A stretch of 64,000 bases of DNA from Psophocarpus tetragonolobus (GCA_037954015.1 CM075693.1:18250647-18314646), one strand, 5' to 3'; counted from the first letter of the stretch, positions 25,915 to 37,870 are shown. A program made the numbers and translations. The notes: a model not told the origin generated them from the letters alone.

Positions 25915-28105
25915 TTAATCAAATGCATCGTCATCGTCATCAGGAAGAGGCTGAACAGCCGCTCTAGCTAGCTCTTCTTCATTCCTGTAAAGCACATAAA
26001 TAACACACATAAGATAGAAGCGACCAATGAAAAAATAACAATAGTGAGACTGAACACCCTAATGTGGCTAAAACCACATAAATAACAGCTCTTACAATTG
26101 TTGTGTAACTAGATCAATGACTACATCCGGGGGAGCAAGAGCAGGCATCTCCACAAAATGAAGGCCGGGATCCCTGGAATCACAAGACCAATAATTTCGT
26201 GACATTCGCACATTAACAATAAAATAAACAAAGAATAAAGCTTTCTGTTACGTACCCTGCAAGTTTTTTGGCAAGGTATAAAAAGGGTTTTTCGAAATTG
26301 TAGTTACTCTTTGCAGATATCTCATAGTACTGCAGATTCTTCTTCCTGTGAAATGTAACCTGCTTTGCTTTGACCTGTCTATTCTTAACATCAACCTTGT
26401 TTCCGCAGAGAACAATGGGAATGTTCTCACACACCCTACGGTTAACAAGAGTCACATACTCAGTGCACAAATACATTGCAATTTGCAAATAAACACCAAA
26501 GAAAATTTACAAATTAAAAAAAAAAAAATACTCAACCCACCGACAGAGATCTCTGTGCCATGTAGGAACATTCTTGTACGTCAAGCGAGCTGTTACATCA
26601 AACATAATAATAGCACACTGTCCATGAATGCTGCACATAATTCACAAGTTTCCATTAGGACAGCATAACGATCCTCCAATAAATTTAATGTAGGAATTTT
26701 CTGTTAGCCATGAAGCCAAATAACTAAGCAGCTATTGGACAGGGTTAGAACATGCTGAAGGTTACATGCCAGAAAACAAGGTATGCAGAAAATGAAGGAA
26801 CACAAAATTCAGAATCGCCTAATATCGGCGGGAGGGTATGTCTCAAATCACTGAAGATAAATAACATTATACAACATAAGCTGCCATCCCAGGAGAGTCG
26901 ACAAAAATCAACAACATAATTTTGTGCTATTCCATTTTTTCCATACATGACCTAGGTTAATAATTTTATAAAATTATTTTTAGTATTTAAAAACTAAAAA
27001 ACTTTTTTGTTTAATTTTTTTTTAAACAGTTTTTTATTTTATTTTAAAAACTCAAAATTAAAAATGAATATATTGTTATATTTCTGTAAATATTAACAAT
27101 TTTTTTCATTTCATTTTTACATAACAGTTTTCCAATAACATTTTTTTTTCTTTTTAAAAAATAATTTTTAAAATTTTTTTCAAAAAATAAAATACAAAAC
27201 AAATCAAATCATATGTATTCACTTCCTGTTATATATGACGTAACAATATATGTTAATAACGATCTTGCAAAAGTCTCATACGCCTAGAATTAATGATGCC
27301 AAGCGAGGGAATTAAACTTAAACATAACAAAAGTGTACATAAAAGGCTAAAAAGATCGCTAGACAGAACATCAGGAATTAACCATGAAGAAGTCTAAAAG
27401 TACTAGGTGGTTAAAAATTAAAATAGACGATAACATTATTATAATACATAGAGAACATAAGTGCTAGAAATATAAATTGGTTGGAAATATAATTAAATTA
27501 AGATTAAGATGAAAGGGATTGAAAATATTAATGAAGTTGATTTAGAGTGGGACTTACTAGTAACCATCCCTAAGACCACCAAATTTTTCTTGGCCAGCAG
27601 TGTCCCAGCAGTTAAAGCGAATTCTTCCACAATTGGTATGGAAGTCTAGTGGATGAACCTCGACACCAATGGTTGCTGTAGCAAAATGAAATAAATAAAG
27701 GTAAATAAATAGTTAAGCATAGAAGGGATAGTGTTGAGGAGTTATTTATTACGCTCATATCTCTTCTCAAACTCCCCAGTGAGGTGTCTCTTAACAAAAG
27801 TGGTTTTCCCTGTGGCACCAACAGCAACTCATGTTGTTAGTAATAAGTAACATACATATATATATAGAAAAAAGAAAATGTGTTGGATAGATAATGATGA
27901 TGGTTGGGAGTTGAGAGGGGAAGTATAGTATAATAACCAGTTCCTCCGTCTCCTACTATGACGAGCTTGAAAGTGGGATAGTCGACGACGGGTTGTTGTT
28001 GCTGTGGCAAGGCCTGTATAGGAATGAAAAGTATGAAGGTTAAACAGAGAAGATGCAAAGGAAAATGAAGCATGCAAAGGGCAGAGAGAGAGAGTTACGT
28101 ACCAT
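25915..28105 (-). CDS. Ran: GTP-binding nuclear protein Ran, eight exons
   Basis: Ran is the small GTPase that drives nuclear import and export and spindle assembly by cycling between GDP and GTP forms across the nuclear envelope. Minus-strand coding exons: 28,105-28,103, 28,013-27,938, 27,809-27,753, 27,675-27,558, 26,630-26,541, 26,435-26,256, 26,173-26,096 and 25,984-25,915. All introns are GT-AG and all phases agree, giving 672 nt and 223 aa, close to the usual 221. Seen motifs: G1 GDGGTGKT (22-29, split by an intron), switch-I Thr47, G3 DTAGQ (70-74), G4 NKVD (127-130), G5 SAK (155-157) and an acidic end DDDDDAFD. Exon 1 holds only the ATG as coding sequence, so the intron falls directly after the start codon. 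All G motifs are intact, so I expect a functional gene. Confidence 0.95.
26950..27190. repeat. AT-rich insertion-like block in Ran intron 4
   Basis: The fourth intron (26,631-27,557) is far longer than the others. It contains repeated 'tttttaaaaactaaaaaac'-type and 'acagttttttatttt' runs with their complements. Similar text occurs at 45,960-46,330, so this is probably a decayed foldback element. Confidence 0.35.
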
Positions 28106-28168
28106 GAATAGTAACGTTAAAGAAGTTATAAAGGTGAGGATGGAGGTAGAGTTAGGGGTGGGTTGGTA

Positions 28169-28190
28169 CTTATAAAGCTTGCTATTGGAG
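28169..28190 (-). promoter_or_regulatory. Probable Ran core promoter (TATA and CCAAT)
   Basis: On the minus strand TTTATAAG lies about 65-70 bp upstream of the ATG, and CCAAT (28,188-28,184) lies just before it. Transcription would then start near 28,145 with a leader of about 40 nt. A second TATA-like TTTATAAC at about 28,133 is too close to the ATG to be the main one. Confidence 0.5.
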
Positions 28191-28199
28191 GGTGTGGAC

Positions 28200-29650
28200 T
28201 TGAAAATCACGCACAATTGCCTTCAATCTCACGCCATACACCATTGCATTATTCAAGTCTTGTGTGGTGAAAGAACCAACTCGCGGCTTAAGATTAACGC
28301 GCTCCTTCGCTTTTTCAAACTCTCATATTTCCTTTTATCCATCTTTACAAATCGAATATCAAACCTTTATTATTTTTTTATTATATGTCTAAATCAATAT
28401 ACTTAAATCACGTACGTCAATCAAATTTAATTCAAAAACAATATTAAATTAATATATGGTTTTTTATGTTTGCACGCAATTACAACAAAATAGTTATATA
28501 CTAAAAACAATTACTTGTTTAATTACTGTTAATATTCGTGTGTGTATATATATATATATATATTTTTTTTAATATAATGATTGTAAGAATTGCCCAATAA
28601 ATAAAAATAATTAAAATTTAATAATAATTCTGCTTTTACACTTTCTATAAATGATGATAGTAAAGTGTAAAAATTTAAATAAAAAATAATAATTTATTAC
28701 TATGATTGAAGAAGAGATAATGATAAATTATCTCAAGAAATCAAGGGTGGTTTATCACCCTTCGGATGTGAGAATAGAAATATAGTTTATAAATTAGATA
28801 AGAAATTAATGAAAGGAATTTAACTTATAAGTAACTTCAAAGAGATAAGAATAAGGCAAAAAATAAAAAAATAAAGGTATGAATGTATGATGTAGGACGA
28901 CAATGGATGCATATGGAAGGTGATTGACCAAATTAAGTCTGTTTTACAAAATATTGATCTAAGTAGATTTATTGTAAAAATATTTACGTAAGTTTATTGG
29001 CCACGAAGTTTCTAAATAAGCATGTCAACCACATAACTCAAATTTCTTTTTTAATCTCTCTAAAATTGTAAATCTTATGGGACTTAATTTCTTTTAAACC
29101 CCAATGAACTGTCAAAGAGACAAAAATTACAAGTGGCTAATTAATGGGGCTACATCCCAACTACATTCTATGCTCTCATTTAATTCTAATTTCTAAACCT
29201 AACTAATATATGTTTCTTATTGACTATTACCCCTGTTAAGTAAAAAATAGATATATGTAGTCTTTTAATTGAGCTATTAAACAATAAAATCATTCACCCA
29301 CTAGTAATAGATTTACCATAATAAGAAGGAAATTTTTTCATATAAAAAAGAGAATCTTTTGTTACAATAGAAGCAAAAATGATTTTGATAATTCAACAAT
29401 CAAAGTTAATTTGTTTTACCAAAAGAGTATATCAATCAACTTCTACGAAATGGTTTCATGAGATTCTATGAAATGGTTTCACGGAATTCAGCCAATTTTC
29501 TGGATCGTGGAATATCACTCAATGCCTTTCCAAAACAATTTTTAAAAAAATGAGAACATGAACATATCTCTTATTTTCTAGTTGAAACACATTATATCTA
29601 AACATTTGAATTAGTTAATGGAGTGTAAGAGGTCTGGTAGTGTTTTGCAC
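28200..29650. other. AT-rich intergenic DNA upstream of Ran
   Basis: The first 120 bp are the likely Ran upstream region and are less AT-rich. Beyond that I see only short frames, a (TA)n run at 28,547-28,562, and no gene. Confidence 0.5.
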
Positions 29651-29850
29651 GAGACCATTTTTTTATAAGCTAAGAAATTTTATGAGAGGCGTGTGGAAGC
29701 ACAAGAAGTCAACTCCATACACAACAACAAAAAAGTCTATACAGATGGGAAGTAGTCGTATTAAACAATACAAAAAGTCATATTCATGACCCATTCTGAG
29801 TGAGTGTGAAAGGTCAAAAATTCTACCTTACATTATTCCTACAAGATTAA

Positions 29851-32800
29851 TTAGATAGCTTGGATAAGTGTTTGGATATCATCATCCTGAACTCTAAATA
29901 CTGTCGCATTTTTGGACCTCCATATTTGCCAAATCCTTGCGAACCACACGAAGGACCATGCTTTACTAATCATCTGTGACCCTTTCACCAATCCTACGAA
30001 TTGGAAATAATGCATCCTTACTTCCAATGACATGGCTGTAGATATCCCTCACCATTTACAAAGGGATTTTCAAACTTGACTCGAAACACCATAGTTGAAA
30101 AAGAGGTGAGCTCTAGTCTCCTCTGCAGCCCCACACAGTCAACATACTACTTCACCTTGTTGGATGATACCTAAACCCTAAACACCACAGTTGAAAAAGA
30201 GGTGAGCTCCAGTCTCTTCTGCAGCCCCACACAGTCCACATACTGCTTCACCTTGTTGGATGATACCTCTTTATAGCAAATTACTCCTAGTTGGGAGTCA
30301 ACCCATATCCAAATGTCATACCAACACCTGAACCTTTTGGTTGAACTCATGTTCCCTACAGTAGTTTGAAGAAATACTAAGACTGGATTGGATGTCCTCC
30401 TGATAGTACCATGTAAGCTGAAGCAACTGTGTAATGAACAGAGTCATGCTTGGTCTACATCCATCTATCCATGACTCCTTCCCTCACTACCACTCCTTCT
30501 AAACTTAGTGACAATCTTCCCACTAGATCCTCCTCCCAAGCAAACAACCTACATCTCCATTATCATCTCCATCCTATCTCGATGCCTCGTATATCTTTGA
30601 CAGACACCGATTGACACTTTGCTAACCCATAAAATCGTTCAAATGTTGTACTTAACGGTTGATCCCCTAACCACCTATCCTCCCAAAACAATACCTGACT
30701 ATCATCCCCGACCCTATGTTTTACATTTTCTGACCACCAACTCCCTCTTGCATGCCTTCCCTACTCTATTGCATGTAAGTCTTGCCACCACTTAGAGCAA
30801 TGACGACCGCCTCCACTCTAACTTCAACTATTTGTCCCATACTTAGCATGTAAAAGTCTACCTCACACACTTTGACTTTCAGTCTGCATCCTCCACTTCC
30901 ACTTCCCAAGTAATGCTAGATTGAATGCCCTCAAGTTCTTCACCCCAACCTTTCATTCTCTTTATCCCGACACGTTTTCTCCCAAGACACCCACACCCAC
31001 GTAACTCTCTTTCTACCCCTATAACCCCTCCCGCCACAGGAAATTCGAAAAAATTGACTCAAGTTGAGAGATAATACCTTTGGGTGCCTTGAAGAAAGAA
31101 AGATAGTAGATTGAAAGAGCAAACAAAATGGATTTCAAGAGCACCAACCTCCCGGCTATGGAAATATGTTTACTATCCCATGTAGCAAGTTGGGATGGAT
31201 CAGCTCCAATAGCAACCCCAAGTACTTAATCAGTAATGTCCCTATCTTGAAATTTAGTAAACTTGACACTTTTGTCAATCAGGCTTCTTCCACATTTACT
31301 CCAATAAGCTGACTCTTATGAAAGTTCACCTTTAGCCTTGAAATTAGCTCAAAATTTTGAAGAATCGCCTTAATGCTCTCCATAGACCTTCAATCCATTT
31401 TTGCAATCATAAGGGTATCATCATCAAATTGCAAATGTGTAAATTATTGATCACAACCTCTTACATCATATCCTTTCCATATGCCTTTGCTTTCAATCTC
31501 TCGAATCATTATACTTATCCCTTCAACTGCTAAGAGAAATACAAAGGGAGATAATAAATCCCCTTATCAAAGTCCCCTACCCACACTAAATTCCTTAGTA
31601 GGACTTTCATTGAGTAACACCGAGATTCGTGTTGTGCCAATACATTCCATAATCTATTTTGTTCATCTTCCACCAACCCCATCCTTTCCATTACATACTT
31701 CAAGTATCGCAACTCAGAGAATCATAAGCTTTTTCGAAGTCAACCTTCATACACACAAGGTCCAACTTCCTTCTTTTTACCTCATCCGCCAATTCATTCA
31801 TAATTAAGACACCATCTAATATTTGCCTCCTTTTACAAATGTTGACTGACTAACAGATATGACAGGGTGAATGACTTGTCTCAATCTCGATGCCAACACC
31901 TTCGCAAGCACCTTGTACATGCACCCAATAAGTGAAATTGGACGAAAGTCTCCAATCTTTCGCGGATTAGATTTCTTAGGTATTAATGTGATAAAAGAAG
32001 AAGTCAAACCTTTGACAAGCTTCCTAGAGAAGTAAAATTCATGGAGGAAGGCCATAAAATCTGGTTGCACCATGGACCAAAATTCTTTAATAAACTTAAA
32101 GTTAAGCCCATTAGGCCCCGAACGTTTGCCACTATCGCATTCCCACACTGCTTCTTTTAACTCTTCCTCCGTGAAAGGTTTCTCAAGTTCCTTCCTATGC
32201 TCAACTATTAATTGTCAGAAGGTGACTCTATCCAAACAAGGGCGGTTCATCTTGCTTTCCGCAAAATGTCCTTCAAAGTACTCTTTAACCTTGGCTCTAA
32301 GGTCAACCACCTCCCCTATTTCATAGCCATTAAAATCAAGACTTAGAATTTTATTAGCCTTCCTACGAGATACCAAGGTTTTATTGAAGAATTTTTTATT
32401 AGTGTCTACTTCTGCAGCCATTGTAGTCGCGACTTTTGTCTTAATAGGCAACATTTCCTAGCCACCCACTTTTGTAAACTTGCCTGCTTCTCTACCTATT
32501 CTCGAATCTCCTCTCCTTCTAAAACCCTCTCCTTATTTATGAGATCTAATTCCTATAACCTTTTCCTCTCTACCTCAATATGTTTATCAACATCTCCAAA
32601 TACTTGCTTGTTCCATTCTTTCATTCGTTGCTTAATTGCTCTCAACTTTTCCTTGAGAATATACACCTTCCTACCCTCCACAAATATTTTTTACCATTCC
32701 GCCTCCACAGACAATTTGAATCTCTTATCATCAAGCCAACAATTAAGGAAACGGAAAGGCTTCGACCCCCAATTTGATTCCCCTACTATTAACATTATTG

Positions 32801-33487
32801 GACAATGGTCTGACACAATCCTAAGTAATTCCCACTGCTCCACATTTCCCCATGCCTTTAACCACTCTTCATTTACTAAAAATTGATTCAGCCTGCTCAT
32901 TGTCTTCCCTTCATTCTTGTACCATGTGTATTTTCGCCCACTCATTGGTAAATCTACTAGACCTTCCTCTTCCAAAAACCTATTGTACAACAATATTTCT
33001 TCTGTTCGCATATTCCCTTTGACCTTATTCCTTTCCTCTTGACTTAAAATGGAATTAAATTCTCCTAATACACACCAACACCCCCATCTCTATCCTCCTT
33101 GCAGGAAGCAATCTCTTCATAATAACTCTGCTTTCCTGCCACATCACATGGAGCATAAACAACAATTATCTTCAACACCTCTTCCAGACCCACCTATCTA
33201 CCCTACTACCCTAACAAAATGAGAGCCCATGAACCCATCTTCACATATGAACTTCTTCTTATTCCACATCACAAGCACTCCTCCTGCACTTCCCGTTGAA
33301 GCCTTGAATTTCTATCCCACCTCCTTAGTGCCCCATAATAATTTACAAAAAATCATCGTCAATACTCTCCATATCTTGTCTCTTGAATGCAAATCATTCC
33401 CGGTTTTTGTGCATGTATCAACTTTTGAACTTCCCACTTTTCACTCACCCTCCCAACCCCCCTAATATTCCATGAAATCATCTTCAT
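29851..33487 (-). pseudogene. LINE ORF2 remnant: endonuclease, reverse transcriptase, zf-RVT
   Basis: ORF2 starts on the minus strand at about 33,487 with a short frame containing S-W-N-I-R-G, then Q-E-T-R: the APE-type endonuclease signature. S-D-H-C-P follows near 32,815. The reverse transcriptase begins near 32,150 (S-G-P-N-G-L), has L-I-P-K-K and R-P-I-S-L-I-G, and continues past a break with K-A-Y-D near 31,730. The catalytic box at 31,428-31,417 reads F-D-D-D where related copies have F/Y-A-D-D. The zinc-binding tail region lies near 30,030-29,851. A tandem duplication at 30,084-30,267 interrupts the tail. Many stop codons make translation impossible. Confidence 0.85.
30084..30267. repeat. 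88-bp direct duplication with telomere-like 8-bp filler
   Basis: Copies are 30,084-30,171 and 30,180-30,267, both running from 'aaacacca' to 'ggatgatacc', with about five differences. Between them is TAAACCCT, so the junction reads CCTAAACCCTAAAC, which matches the plant telomere unit. Confidence 0.9.
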
Positions 33488-34485
33488 AAAACCATGGTAT
33501 TTCCTTCACCCTCTGCCTCAACCCTTTCCCTCTTCTCTAGCTCTTGAAGTCGTGCCACAACCTATTCCTTGTTATTACTAGTGAGCCCCACCTGTTGACC
33601 CAACTCCCATATCCTTCACGCCACCTCTTCCACCTTGTCACCAGTGTAAGACCCCATTTGAGAGCTAGCCACCTCTTTAGTCAAAACTTTCTTGGTACAT
33701 GTTTTATTTTGCATTCCACATCCTTTCGTAAGTAGATTGAGCCTTTGATTCGCGTCCTTTCTCTTCCTCCCCGGTCCCTTTCCTATTGGCCCACCCATAT
33801 GCTTTGACATCTGCCAAATACATTCCATCAGCACCTCCATCAAACCCTCCCTCCCCCATTACCACATTGTCCATGTGCACTATCGAGCCCTCCGTAGTTA
33901 TCATTTGACCGTTCTCGACCTGGGCATTATTTAATGCCCACTCATCACCAATCACTTTACTCGGCACTTTAGAAGTTACTGTGCACATGTTCTGCACTTA
34001 AACATGATGTTATATGTGTGCCCACACCACATTTTCATCCTGCACAGCCAAAGATAGTTTCTGCTGCACATGAGCAGCCTCATCACTGACTTGCATTGTT
34101 CCCACCACAGAACTTACACACCTGTTGGGCCTGCATGAATTTCACATGAACCCCTTGAAGGGTCCTAACCTATTTGTGTAGCAACCTCCATGCCGTCATG
34201 ATGCAACTCATTCCCACATAATGGTGCTTCATGTTGACTCCTCACAATGGCTTGGATCAACTATTGTTCGCCCTCCCCAAAGTGCATAGGTGGCCCATTG
34301 TTCACCTCTTGGCCTACACGTGTACACGACCCCATCTTAGGATTACCTAAACTTATATGCCCATTTGGCACATTTTGGCACCCCAAAACCGAATGCTTAA
34401 GAGTGTCCGTGTGCATATGGCAACCAAAACTGAAATGTGAGTCTATTACCTGATTCGTTGCAAGTTGTTGCATAGCTAAAATTCA

Positions 34486-35960
34486 TTATATGATCCAATT
34501 TTGGCCTATTATTAGGAGTAACTGCATGTTTAATGCCATTTCATGATTCAATTTCATCCCTATGGCATGATCCACTTTTAAAACAATTGATTTATCCGAA
34601 TTCGTAGCTTGACTCGCCCTACCTTCACCCTTGAATACATCACTCAAATTTAAATTATGCATAGCATCCGTAACTGACTCGAGTCTATCTTGTAGCCTAA
34701 ATTCAAAATTTGAATCTGTTTTTATCTCCTCCTTCCCTAACCACCGCTGGCACCACAATTCTGATTCTTCTTTCGAGGATGACCCTACTTCCGATAGCCT
34801 ACAATTTTTTAGGACACCATGTGCCAAATCCATAGAACAATATAATTCTTCCATTAAACGAATTGGATAGATGGCGTCATTGATCATAACCTCAAAAACC
34901 TTATTGAGAAAATTCCATTCCTTAGTATGTAACAACAACCTTGCTATATCAAGTCGGTGTTGAAACATAGTAGTCGAGTCCATGGAGACGTACTTACCAA
35001 CCTTACCCACCACATACTCAAAAAAGTTTTCGCTCCATGCATGAGGAGGGATACCCATACACCTGACCCATACATAACACTCCTTCGCCACCCATTTTGG
35101 CTTCCATTTGGCAACATTATAAAAATAATTATCCATGATATGCTTCGACTCTAAGAGTAGCCCCTCCAAATCTTCGTTAGTCATAAGTTTTAATAGCACC
35201 AAGTCACCACCCATAGGCACCACAGTCACACTCATAATGCCCTCTTGACAAAGCCTTTCTTACAGAACAGTGATCAATTTTGGAGAGGAAACTCTCTCTA
35301 TAAAGCATCCATGCAACCTCTCGATATCATTGTTTCTGATAGTAAACGTCAACCCATTCCAGCCGACCCCCTCCTGCAATTCCTATTCGGTATAGCCTTC
35401 TTCACACACGACACTTTATTCACAGGTTCCACCACAGAAGAACTTCCCCTCTAAGACTGATTCCCTTTTCCCTCAGGTGTCGTCATATAATAGCTTCCGT
35501 CGATTAACTGGTTCACCACCGTGACATCCTTACTCCGTTCAATATGTTTATCACCTCACATAAATTGTTGGACATTCACCCGCAGCGTATAGGTGCCTAT
35601 CCAGAAGGTTTCCAACCTCCTCTCTAGGTGGTGCACATCGCTTTCCCACCTAAACGTGACAAGCCGAATCGTTAACCTTGATGATTTTTTTTTCATCAAA
35701 ATGAAGATATCTATCATCGTTCCCCATCTTGTAAATACCCTCCACATAGCTTATGCCCCATAATTCTCTGGAAAATTTGTGAAGAAGAACACTGGTTGCA
35801 ACTACTGCTCCTTGAATCTGTTGTTGCTCCCTAATCGACCCGCTCTCTTCTATCTTAGTTGCACCACTGTCCATTCTGATTCCTCCCTGTGTTTCCCTAC
35901 TCTCTCTCTCATATTTGAGATTGCATATAATACAAACATATGAATTAACCACAAAGTCAA
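34486..35960 (-). pseudogene. LINE ORF1 remnant: RRM and DUF4283
   Basis: ORF1 of plant L1 elements encodes an RNA-binding protein. Here 35,880-35,556 (minus) carries an RRM-like region across two frames: F-S-R-E-L-W-G first, then M-W-R-V-F-T-R-W-G after a shift, ending I-G-T-Y-T-L-R-V-N. Stops follow to 35,236. The DUF4283 part is open from 35,235 to 34,486 with K-P-K-W-V-A, V-W-V-R-C-M-G-I-P-P-H-A-W and E-N-F-F. The last part is low-complexity and diverged. The linker to ORF2 (34,485-33,490) has only short broken frames. Confidence 0.8.
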
Positions 35961-35988
35961 ATACAAAGTGTCTAGCGAGGGAGACCAT

Positions 35989-36446
35989 CCAACTCTAGAA
36001 GGAGAATCAAAATCTCCTACAACAAAATGATGGCCAAATTATACAAAGCAAAGTTGCTAAATAAAGATGGCACAATTGCTTTTTCAAAGTTTGACGATAG
36101 ATGCTTTGGGATGTCAAACACTAAGATACTACTTCTTGTGTTGAAAGATGAGGACATTACATGATACAAGGAGATTCCAATTTCAAATGAGGAGTTTCAT
36201 GAATGGTGTAAACCATGGAAGAGATCACTTATGGTGACTTTCTTGGACAAGAATATGGGCTTCTGTACATTAGAAGCAAAGGTTAACCGTGGTTGGGCAA
36301 AAATAGGTTCCTTGAATATCATTAATATGCCCAAAAAAAATTACCAAGTACTTTTTTCTTCACATCAGGAATACCAACTTTGAAGGGAGAGTCAAAATCT
36401 CCTACAACAAAATGATGGCCAAATCATACAAAGAAAAGTTGCTAAA
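35989..36446 (+). pseudogene. Second LINE ORF1 fragment (DUF4283), sense, between 73-bp direct repeats
   Basis: Between 36,066 and 36,372 the plus strand reads as part of a DUF4283-type LINE ORF1: E-F-H-E-W-C-K-P-W-K-R-S-L, then G-F-C-T-L-E-A-K-V, then W-A-K-I-G-S. One stop codon interrupts it near 36,168. It is flanked by two 73-bp direct repeats, 35,989-36,061 and 36,374-36,446, both carrying 'aaaatctcctacaacaaa' and 'gttgctaaa'. It starts immediately beside the large LINE and points the other way. Confidence 0.65.
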
Positions 36447-36459
36447 AAGATGGAATAAG

Positions 36460-36619
36460 AGTTTAATTAGTATACACTCGCAATCTAAAAGAATTTTCCA
36501 CTGACATTCAATTCTTTTCATTTATGTAACTTTTAAAGTATTAATTGGTAAAACCAACAAACTTACCATAAATAAAATTTTTTACATTGATAGTGCATAC
36601 AGTGTATACCAATTAAACT
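36460..36619. repeat. Foldback MITE-like element, copy 5 (reference copy)
   Basis: The left end reads 'gagtttaattagtataca' and the right end 'agtgtataccaattaaact', an inverted terminal repeat. Inside, 'ttcatttatg' and 'cataaat' form a second inverted pair around 'attggtaaaaccaac'. The whole element (about 160 bp) can fold into a long hairpin. It is non-coding. Copies of this family recur through the window with 55-180 bp kept. Confidence 0.85.
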
Positions 36620-36621
36620 TT

Positions 36622-36622
36622 G

Positions 36623-36679
<57 letters not shown>
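36622..36679. repeat. (TC)n then (TA)n microsatellite
   Basis: A TC run (36,622-36,648) passes into about 15 TA units (36,649-36,679) immediately after foldback copy 5. Confidence 0.95.
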
Positions 36680-36683
<4 letters not shown>

Positions 36684-36783
36684 TATTACACTAAATATAA
36701 TGATATTCTATATATCCTATTTCATGATAATATTTTTTTATTTAAAACCTGTTATTAATTTCAAGAAATAATTTATTTACTCA

Positions 36784-36786
<3 letters not shown>

Positions 36787-36822
<36 letters not shown>

Positions 36823-36823
36823 T
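36787..36823. repeat. (ATT)n microsatellite
   Basis: About 12 ATT units without interruption, in AT-rich flanks. Confidence 0.9.
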
Positions 36824-37300
36824 TATTTCAACAAATAATTTCTTTATTTAATATTTATTTAATTAAAAAATCATAAACAAAATCATATTTATATATATAC
36901 ACAAGTCATATTTACAATATTACATATTTCTAATATATACATTTATATATATGGGGAAGATTTTTTTTTATGTGCAGTTCTCCCTTTTACTTTTTTTTTT
37001 TACTCTGATATTTACATGGTCAATGGAAAATGTTAAACAATGAATTTGTATAGTTAGTCAGTGGTAACACCAATCTTTCTAAACGTGACTGAGTTTTCAA
37101 TCACATCTATAATTCATCTTGTTCCTGTAAACATTGTTGTAATTAGGCAGAGAAAGAGTTTGGATAATTTTTCACGTCCATCTTTTAAATTTTGTATTTC
37201 CATTTTTTTTAGGCAAGAAAATAAAGGAGTGAAAATAATTATCATGTAAATACTTTACATAATAACAATTTAAATAACAAAAATTTAAACAATAAGAGAA

Positions 37301-37306
<6 letters not shown>

Positions 37307-37352
<46 letters not shown>
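37307..37352. repeat. (TA)n microsatellite
   Basis: About 23 AT units in non-coding DNA. Confidence 0.95.
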
Positions 37353-37356
<4 letters not shown>

Positions 37357-37559
37357 CTATTTTTTTAAGGATACAATGATATTTCAACTTAAATATTTAC
37401 TCATTTAAATTCCCAAAGTCAAACCTTCAACTACACCTTAATTCAAATTTTTATTTAAGGATTAAACTTCTATTAAAATTTTTGTGATATATTTATATAT
37501 GAAAAAAAATATAACCATTACATTTAAAATAAAATGGTCAAAAAAATAACTAATTTAAT

Positions 37560-37870
37560 AAATCAAATAAGATTATGAACAACAAATTAAATAATTATAA
37601 ATAAAAGTAGCATAAAATAATAAATAAAACAAGGTCAGAGGAACTTCAATGAATGATTATAGTTAAAAATAACATAAAATAATTAAATAGAACGAGGTTA
37701 ATGATACCTCACTAAATAATTATAATTAAAAATAACATAAAATAATAAATAAAACGCAGTTAGGGACATATAATTAAATAACTATAGTTAAAGATAACAT
37801 AAGATAATAAATAAAACCAGGTTAGAGATACTTCACTAAATAATTATAGTTGAAAGTAACATAAAATAAA
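37560..37870. repeat. 62-bp tandem repeat, about five copies
   Basis: The landmark 'cataaaata' or a close variant recurs at 37,611, 37,673, 37,736, 37,798 and 37,860, a period of 62-63 bp. Each unit also has 'aataaaac', a 'ggt' or 'gtta' step, and 'aattatagtt'. Units differ by several bases, so the array is old. Confidence 0.85.

Larger units (their letters stand above)
29659..35980 (-). mobile_element. Near full-length L1-type LINE, degraded
   Basis: On the minus strand the order is ORF1 (RRM then DUF4283), a linker, then ORF2 (endonuclease, reverse transcriptase, zf-RVT). That is the layout of plant L1 elements and covers about 6.3 kb. The 8-bp sequence GAGACCAT occurs at 29,651-29,658 and 35,981-35,988, exactly outside the element. 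The T run after the left copy is the minus-strand poly(A) tail, so I take these as target-site duplications. Both ORFs carry many stops and frameshifts, so the copy is dead. Confidence 0.88.

Noticed and set aside
28022..28077. Upstream in-frame extension of Ran exon 2 with a hydrophobic start
   Set aside because: It is intron 1. The acceptor CAG before GCC and the donor right after the ATG at 28,105-28,103 give the standard Ran N-terminus.
31481..31807. Plus-strand frame of 108 codons
   Set aside because: It is the antisense shadow of the LINE reverse transcriptase, which reads on the minus strand here.
37172..37387. Frame with repeated I-Y residues
   Set aside because: It is simply a translated (TA)n tract, as is the similar frame at 38,117-38,350.
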